Assembly: GCA_964459445.1 (NCBI GenBank)
Contig: CAYWMP010000185.1
Location: 1-11,818, forward strand
Length of the DNA stretch: 11,818 nucleotides
Origin: CAYWMP01 sp964459445
Lineage (GTDB): Bacteria; Desulfobacterota; DSM-4660; Desulfatiglandales; HGW-15
Direction: 5' to 3'
The notes beneath the pieces are model-generated. The model did no database searches, had not been told where the DNA came from, and saw only the letters and a list, made by a program, of their open reading frames with translations. Below are positions 8,146 through 11,818 of this stretch, piece after piece. A program made the translations under genes and the position numbers. Position 1 is the stretch's first letter; each line of letters begins with the position of its first letter.

Positions 8146-8316
8146 GAAAATAATTTTGCGGGGCCGGATATCAAATATTCGTGTTTTTTTCGGAAAGCGG
8201 AGCGCTAGAGGGTAACGAGTGCTAAAAAGTAAAGGTATGCCGAAAACGTTATCCTAACAGTCATTTTCTTCTCAATTTTCATGCCAAGTGCCGATCAGGA
8301 CTACAATACCTATTAA

Positions 8317-8342
8317 TTGCCTAGCAAAAACCGGCTAAGCAA
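8317..8342 (-). repeat. Stem-loop in the PilZ leader
   Basis: Minus strand TTGCTTAGC - CGGTTTTT - GCTAGGCAA: a 9-bp stem with one U-G wobble in RNA and an 8-nt loop. It is not followed by a T-run, so it is not a standard terminator. The 11-mer GCCGGTTTTTG in its loop side recurs in inverted orientation at 8533-8543, inside the promoter spacer. Confidence 0.4.
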
Positions 8343-8450
8343 AGGGTTTCGATCCGTATTGGGTTGATTTTATTGGGTATTGTTGCGGATTGTTTTTCGG
8401 CCAAATCCTTACGCAGAAGCCACGTTTCACAAGCGCGTTTTCCATGTGCG

Positions 8451-8462
8451 TTCGAATTCGAA
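8451..8462. repeat. Perfect 12-bp palindrome TTCGAATTCGAA
   Basis: Fully self-complementary 12-mer in the PilZ leader, about 50-60 nt downstream of the predicted start and beside the 41-bp inverted repeat. Such a site could bind a homodimeric regulator; no specific family is assigned. Confidence 0.4.
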
Positions 8463-8466
8463 ATAA

Positions 8467-8507
8467 ATGCACAGGATATTGTGCACGGCGCACTTTGACC
8501 TGTGCAT
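8467..8507 (-). repeat. 9-bp inverted repeat ATGCACAGG / CCTGTGCAT with inner GTGC/GCAC
   Basis: Perfect 9-bp arms (8467-8475 and 8499-8507) around 23 bp. The interior carries further GTGC/GCAC complements (GTGCACGGCGCAC, 8481-8493), so several mutually exclusive hairpins are possible. It begins about 6 nt into the transcript predicted from 8520-8547, a position suited to an operator or a 5' leader switch. Confidence 0.5.
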
Positions 8508-8519
8508 GCGCTTAAATTT

Positions 8520-8547
8520 AGAATACTTTTTGGCCGGTTTTTGTCAA
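8520..8547 (-). promoter_or_regulatory. Sigma70-like promoter of the PilZ tandem
   Basis: Minus strand TTGACA (8542-8547, perfect -35), 16-bp spacer, TATTCT (8520-8525, 4/6 to -10). The -35 overlaps the stop codon of the methyltransferase C-terminal fragment. Transcription would start near 8513, about 380 nt upstream of the PilZ start at 8135. This is the best promoter match noticed in the window. Confidence 0.5.
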
Positions 8548-9017
8548 TTAGAGGAGTGGCTATGTGGGGGAGAAGGCGTGAGGAATTCGAGCCCTTTTTT
8601 TGGGAGTTGGGAACTTAGGATTCCGTCAATCAATAAACCCAGGCCCAAGGCATGTCCCTCAAAAAAGAGGATGACATAGCCGTTTTTATTATCATAAGGA
8701 TATGCCAAACGTTCACCGCTAAGCAGTTTTTGGAGTGTTTCTTGTATAAGCTCAAACATGGCCTTTTTGGCCAAAGGACCGAATACTTGAATGAATCGGG
8801 TTGTAGGCTTGATAAAAGCCCCGACGCGTTGAAAGGATCTCAATCCCACAACCGATGTTTTGAAAGTAGAAACCTTTGAAAGGCAATCGGATCCAGTCAG
8901 TAGCCACCAGGACTTATTCTTCCTATATATCAGATAATTATCAAAGGCGGTTTTGGGAATTCCGAAACGCTCCCAAAGATAGGTCAGGATAAGATTCCTC
9001 TCATCTCGGCCTGCCAA
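8544..9017 (-). pseudogene. RsmF-like C-terminal RNA-binding region, out of frame with the methyltransferase
   Basis: About 150 residues that read as the normal C-terminal extension of long RsmF/NOL1-NOP2-Sun methyltransferases: ERNLILTYLWERFGIP, IYRKNKSWWLL, GAFIKPTTRFIQVFG, then a PUA-like end with GYVILFFEGHALGLGLL and SQLPKKGLEFL. It starts exactly where the methyltransferase core stops, but in the +1 frame (skipping one base near the TGA at 9001-9003 joins them). The only nearby start in this frame is a TTG at 9017 without a clear ribosome site. Most likely one long gene broken by a single-base insertion or sequencing error. A separately translated, coupled small protein of about 157 residues is the alternative. 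Start coordinate uncertain. Confidence 0.75.
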
Positions 9018-9909
9018 TCTTGGCCATGAAGAATCCCACCGAATCGATTCTGTGGGGATAGAACCTGACGGCTTTTTCCATCCGTTTGTCATATTGTTCA
9101 CCTTTCCAGCCTGTAAGGCCCGGTTCGGATTTGAATGCCAGGTTGATGGGCAATAGTTCCGCATTCCTCTCATTTAGGAGGTAATCGACAATAGCCTCGT
9201 TTTCTCGGGGGTTATAGGTGCATGTTCCATAGACCATTACTCCATCCTCATGGAGTAGATCAAATCCTCTGAGGATGATCCTCTTTTGGAGTTCCGTCAT
9301 GAGACTTTCGCCTTTATCCCCGCGGTATTTTGAATACTTCATGTAAGCTCTCAACCTCCCCTCCCCTGAACAGGGTACATCTGCCAAGACATAATCAAAG
9401 CGCTCCCTTAGGGGGAATTCCTGAGCCTGGTAGGTCGTCACAATGGTATTCAACACACCAAGACGTGAAAGGGTGTGCGATAACGGAATTAATCTGTCTT
9501 TGAATAGTTCGTTGCCGACAATAAGCCCGGTGTTGTTCATCAGATGGGCCATGTGGGAAGTTTTTCCCCCGGGCGAAGCACACATGTCCAAAACGAGCGA
9601 GCCCGGTCTTGGAGATAGGGCTAGAGAAACGAGAGAGGAAGTCAATGCCTGAGGATGGACATAACCGAGAAAATACTCAACCAAATTTCCAGGGGAATTG
9701 AGTTCCGGGGTCAATAGGAGTGTGGAGTTCGTGTTTGGTATTATTTCAAGGATGATCCCCTTTGCTTGCAACCGTTCTATCAAGTGTAAAGGGTCGATCT
9801 TCAAAGGATTCAGGCGCAGATAGGTAGGCAGGGCACTTTTTAGGCTGTCCAGAAACAGTTCATATTCGGGAATGAAGTCACGATATCTCTCAAAGAAGTT
9901 ACCAATCAT
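9001..9909 (-). CDS. RsmB/RsmF (NOL1/NOP2/Sun) family RNA m5C methyltransferase
   Basis: 302 residues; transfers a methyl group from SAM to C5 of cytosine in rRNA or tRNA. Visible motifs: SAM-binding DMCASPGGKTSH (108-119), motif IV ADVPCSGEGR with Cys180, and motif VI YGTCTYNPRENE with Cys230. The two cysteines are the release and nucleophilic residues of this family. The core ends normally (GFFMAKIG), but the C-terminal RNA-binding domain of long homologues continues in another frame. The ATG at 9909 lies 8 nt after the acyl-CoA dehydrogenase stop, with AAGGGA overlapping that stop region, so the two genes are probably co-transcribed. The position modified (tRNA or rRNA) cannot be told from sequence. 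Family call firm. Confidence 0.95.
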   Translation of the reverse strand: MIGNFFERYRDFIPEYELFLDSLKSALPTYLRLNPLKIDPLHLIERLQAKGIILEIIPNTNSTLLLTPELNSPGNLVEYFLGYVHPQALTSSLVSLALSPRPGSLVLDMCASPGGKTSHMAHLMNNTGLIVGNELFKDRLIPLSHTLSRLGVLNTIVTTYQAQEFPLRERFDYVLADVPCSGEGRLRAYMKYSKYRGDKGESLMTELQKRIILRGFDLLHEDGVMVYGTCTYNPRENEAIVDYLLNERNAELLPINLAFKSEPGLTGWKGEQYDKRMEKAVRFYPHRIDSVGFFMAKIGRPR

Positions 9910-9917
9910 GCGCCATT

Positions 9918-11066
9918 TTATCCCTTGCGCCCTATGACATGGTTGGCAATCACTTTCCGTTGGATCTCGGAAGTACCTTCGTAAAGTGTGAGCACCCTCG
10001 CATCTCGGTAATACCTCTCAACTGGGAATTCCTTGATATAGCCGTATCCACCGTGTATTTGAAGGGCCTGATAGGCAATCTTATTGGCCATTTCCGAAGC
10101 GAAAACCTTGGCCATTGAAGCAGCTTCGGTATATTTTTCTTCCCGATCCCGCATCGCCGCGGCATTAAAAGTCAGCAACCGGGCAGCCTCAATTTGAGTG
10201 GCCATATCAGCGATCATCCAACGAATCCCCTGGAACTGGGAAATCGGCCGGCCGAATTGCGATCGCTCTTTGGCATAGCTTATCGCGGCATCCAGGCATG
10301 CTTTTGCGAGCCCGACGGATTGTGAGGCAATGCCGATGCGTCCCCCGTCTAGGGAAGCCATCGCAATGATGAATCCGTCTCCTTCCTGCCCGAGGAGGTT
10401 TTCTTCCGGCACTCGGCACTCTTCAATGATCAGTTCCGCCGTATCCGATGCTCGGAGACCCATTTTGTCTTCTATCTTTCCCACGCTGAAACCGGGTGTT
10501 CCTTTTTCCACAATAAAGGCACTAATGCCGCGATGTTTTTTATCCCTATCCGTATAAGCCGTAACGACGGTCAAATCGGAGTTTTTTCCGCTGGTAATGA
10601 ATGTTTTGGTTCCGTTGATGATATAACTGTTTCCGTCTTTTATGGCTTTGGATTGTTGGCCTGCCGGATCGGACCCCGCTCCCGGCTCTGTAAGGGCAAA
10701 GGACCCGATTTTTTCTCCCGCCGCCAGGGGCTTTAAATAGGTTTCCCTTAGATAATCTGACCCGAATAAATAAATGGGGCCACAGGCTACTGAATTGTGG
10801 ACAGACATGATGACGGCTGTAGAAGCGCAGGCATAGGCTATCTCCTGCAGGGCCAAGGAATAGCTCACCGTATCAACGCCAGCGCCATTAAATTCAGGGG
10901 GGACATTCATGCCCAAAAGACCAAGTTCAGCCATTTTTTCCAGGTTTTCTTTTGGAAACTCACCTGTTTTGTCTCGCTCAGCGGCGGTAGGAAGGATTTC
11001 TTCCCGAGCAAAATCCCGAACCATGGCATGGATCATCTTTTGTTCTTCATTTAACTGATAGGCCAT
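9918..11066 (-). CDS. Acyl-CoA dehydrogenase, short-chain (SCAD/butyryl-CoA) type
   Basis: 382 residues, a typical length. FAD enzyme that oxidises acyl-CoA to trans-2-enoyl-CoA in beta-oxidation or fermentative acid metabolism, passing electrons to ETF. Visible motifs: ALTEPGAGSDP (124-134, FAD/substrate contact), MGLRASDTAEL, the FGRPISQFQGI helix, QIHGGYGYIKEFPVERYYRD, and LYEGTSEIQR with catalytic base Glu363 at the position used in short-chain and butyryl-CoA dehydrogenases. The ATG at 11066 follows AGGAG by about 6 nt. It sits 152 bp downstream of an XRE-cupin regulator and 8 bp upstream of the RNA methyltransferase. Chain-length preference is inferred only from overall resemblance; a branched-chain or other short-acyl substrate is possible. 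Confidence 0.96.
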   Translation of the reverse strand: MAYQLNEEQKMIHAMVRDFAREEILPTAAERDKTGEFPKENLEKMAELGLLGMNVPPEFNGAGVDTVSYSLALQEIAYACASTAVIMSVHNSVACGPIYLFGSDYLRETYLKPLAAGEKIGSFALTEPGAGSDPAGQQSKAIKDGNSYIINGTKTFITSGKNSDLTVVTAYTDRDKKHRGISAFIVEKGTPGFSVGKIEDKMGLRASDTAELIIEECRVPEENLLGQEGDGFIIAMASLDGGRIGIASQSVGLAKACLDAAISYAKERSQFGRPISQFQGIRWMIADMATQIEAARLLTFNAAAMRDREEKYTEAASMAKVFASEMANKIAYQALQIHGGYGYIKEFPVERYYRDARVLTLYEGTSEIQRKVIANHVIGRKG

Positions 11067-11187
11067 ATGAGTCTCCTAATGCCCTTTATGAGCGGGAATA
11101 GGCGTACGCATTATCTAAAAAGAGTTGAAGGTGATTCCCTCATCTTAGAGGAGTCAAGCAGTGCAGGGATTTTTCGTTTCAATGAGC

Positions 11188-11206
11188 CTCCGGGAGAATA
11201 CCGGAG
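11188..11206. repeat. Inverted repeat CTCCGG - 7 - CCGGAG between regulator and acyl-CoA dehydrogenase
   Basis: Perfect 6-bp GC-rich arms with a 7-nt loop, 13-31 bp downstream of the regulator's stop. There is no T-run on the minus strand after it, so it is at best a weak terminator or pause hairpin. It could instead be a regulator site in front of the acyl-CoA dehydrogenase. Confidence 0.35.
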
Positions 11207-11218
11207 CAGGATATCGGG

Positions 11219-11767
11219 TCATGGGGAATAGAGAACGACAACCAATTCGGCCTTTTGATTACTTACGTTTCTCAGTTTGTGGACTATTGAGGAATTGAAA
11301 TGGAGGGAATCTTGAGGTCCAAGCGTATTCTTGTTTTCTCCGACCATGACCTCAATTTTCCCTTTGAGGACGTATATAAATTCCTCTCCTAGGTGTTGAT
11401 AGCTGACCCCCTTATGGTCGGATTTTGGATCGATGAATACTCTGAAGGCTTTTAAATGCTTGTGTTGGGCCTCCGGCGTCAGCGTTTCATAACTGTAGTC
11501 CTCCGTTCTTTTTTGATAATCCTCCGCAGATTTCCTACCGGCCAACCGTTTTTCCTGCTTCAGAAGAACACCCGAATCAATTTCGAGTGCCCTCGAAAGC
11601 TGCAATATCACCGCGACGGGAGGGATCTTCTCGCCCTTTTCGATCTGGGAAATATAAGCGGTACTTAAACCCGTTTCGTTGGCCAGGTGCTTCAGGGTCA
11701 GCTTTTTCTTCCTTCTCAAGGATGCGAGTCTTTTGCCAATGGGTTGTTTCTTTTTTCTGGCCGCCAT
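11219..11767 (-). CDS. XRE-family HTH regulator with C-terminal cupin domain
   Basis: 182 residues. DNA-binding Xre/Cro-type helix-turn-helix at about 9-66 (GKRLASLRRKKKLTLKHLAN, STAYISQIEKGEKIPP) after a basic N-terminus (MAARKKKQ), then a linker and a small cupin barrel at about 105-180 (VSYQHLGEEFIYVLKGKIEV, LHFNSSIVHKLRN) that usually senses a small ligand. The ATG at 11767 is chosen because GGGAGAAGG lies just upstream. An in-frame TTG at 11785 has no ribosome site and lies inside a palindrome. Members of this class often control neighbouring metabolic genes, so the acyl-CoA dehydrogenase 152 bp downstream is a plausible target, and autoregulation through the upstream palindromes is plausible. 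Ligand unknown. Confidence 0.95.
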   Translation of the reverse strand: MAARKKKQPIGKRLASLRRKKKLTLKHLANETGLSTAYISQIEKGEKIPPVAVILQLSRALEIDSGVLLKQEKRLAGRKSAEDYQKRTEDYSYETLTPEAQHKHLKAFRVFIDPKSDHKGVSYQHLGEEFIYVLKGKIEVMVGENKNTLGPQDSLHFNSSIVHKLRNVSNQKAELVVVLYSP

Positions 11768-11784
11768 GGTCCTTCTCCCTTCCA

Positions 11785-11812
11785 ATTGACTTAATTCAAT
11801 ACTTTATAAGTA
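11785..11812. promoter_or_regulatory. Two adjacent palindromes upstream of the XRE-cupin gene (operator candidate)
   Basis: Plus strand ATTGACTTAATTCAAT (11785-11800; one mismatched pair in 16 bp) joined to TACTTTATAAGTA (11800-11812; perfect 5-bp arms, 3-bp centre). They lie 18-45 bp upstream of the chosen ATG, where a self-repressing XRE dimer would be expected to bind. The core promoter probably overlaps them and the window edge. Confidence 0.45.
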
Positions 11813-11818
11813 CATAAT

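Larger units (their letters stand above)
8136..8543. other. About 408-bp leader region of the PilZ pair
   Basis: Lies between the promoter overlapping the methyltransferase fragment and the TTG start. It contains a 41-bp inverted-repeat element (8467-8507), the palindrome TTCGAATTCGAA (8451-8462) and a 9-bp stem-loop (8317-8342). A 36-codon minus-strand frame (8335-8445, starting MENALVKRGFC) has no ribosome site and no known family. The structure-rich, gene-free leader of about 380 nt suggests post-transcriptional or repressor control, but no known riboswitch consensus could be completed. Confidence 0.55.

Noticed and set aside
8270..8300. Sigma54-like element TGGCAT-N5-TTGAG on the minus strand
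   Set aside because: The invariant GC of the -12 element is GA here, so the match fails at a key position; the sigma70-like site at 8520-8547 is better.
8467..8507. Resemblance of the leader (GCACAGGTCAAAG) to the start of the c-di-GMP-I (GEMM) riboswitch
   Set aside because: Only the first few conserved bases fit. The tetraloop/receptor and the second conserved helix with its GACGCAAAGCC-like block were not found downstream, so a riboswitch call is not supported.
9001..9173. The upstream part of the 209-codon frame (starting MRGMRNYC) ahead of the RsmF-like C-terminal region
   Set aside because: It overlaps the conserved end of the methyltransferase core in another frame and is not protein-like; only the part from about 9017 onward matches the family.
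10207..10736. Several overlapping frames within the acyl-CoA dehydrogenase region on both strands
   Set aside because: All lie inside a full-length, motif-complete acyl-CoA dehydrogenase gene and are shadows.

Overview
All supported genes lie on the minus strand, so the window reads biologically from right (11818) to left (1). The gene content points to a member of the former Deltaproteobacteria (Desulfobacterota, Syntrophobacter/Desulfobacteraceae-like): a short-chain-type acyl-CoA dehydrogenase next to an XRE-cupin regulator, PilZ signalling proteins, a cobalamin-type radical SAM protein and a GAF-containing sensor kinase. This assignment is inferred from gene families, not from a marker gene. 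A run of 10 N at 1309-1318 shows that the source is a draft assembly.

Layout from right to left. At 11219-11767 is an XRE-cupin transcription regulator with palindromes just upstream of its start. At 9918-11066 is an acyl-CoA dehydrogenase. Eight bases downstream begins a NOL1/NOP2/Sun (RsmB/RsmF) family m5C RNA methyltransferase (9001-9909), whose usual C-terminal RNA-binding domain follows in the +1 frame (8544-9017), so the gene is split. A good sigma70-like promoter (8520-8547) overlaps the end of that fragment and opens a leader of about 380 nt with nested inverted repeats.

Next come two tandem paralogues of about 700 residues (6048-8135 and 3915-6020). Each has a YcgR-like N-terminal region, a canonical PilZ domain, a second PilZ-like domain with an altered arginine motif, and a long C-terminal part that looks like a (possibly double) GNAT-type acyltransferase. 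This pair is the most interesting content here: it looks like c-di-GMP signal reception fused to an acyl-transfer enzyme and then duplicated.

After a 387-bp spacer comes a radical SAM protein of the B12-binding/BchE-like architecture (2073-3527). After another spacer of about 390 bp comes a membrane-anchored histidine kinase (1-1681) with a V4R-like N-terminal sensor domain, two membrane helices, a GAF domain and a phosphoacceptor H-box. It runs off the left edge and is artificially cut by the N run. The three long spacers carry no convincing genes, but each holds a promoter-like element and palindromes, which suggests that the PilZ pair, the radical SAM gene and the kinase are separate transcription units. 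No tRNA, rRNA, CRISPR array, IS element or convincing intrinsic terminator was seen.
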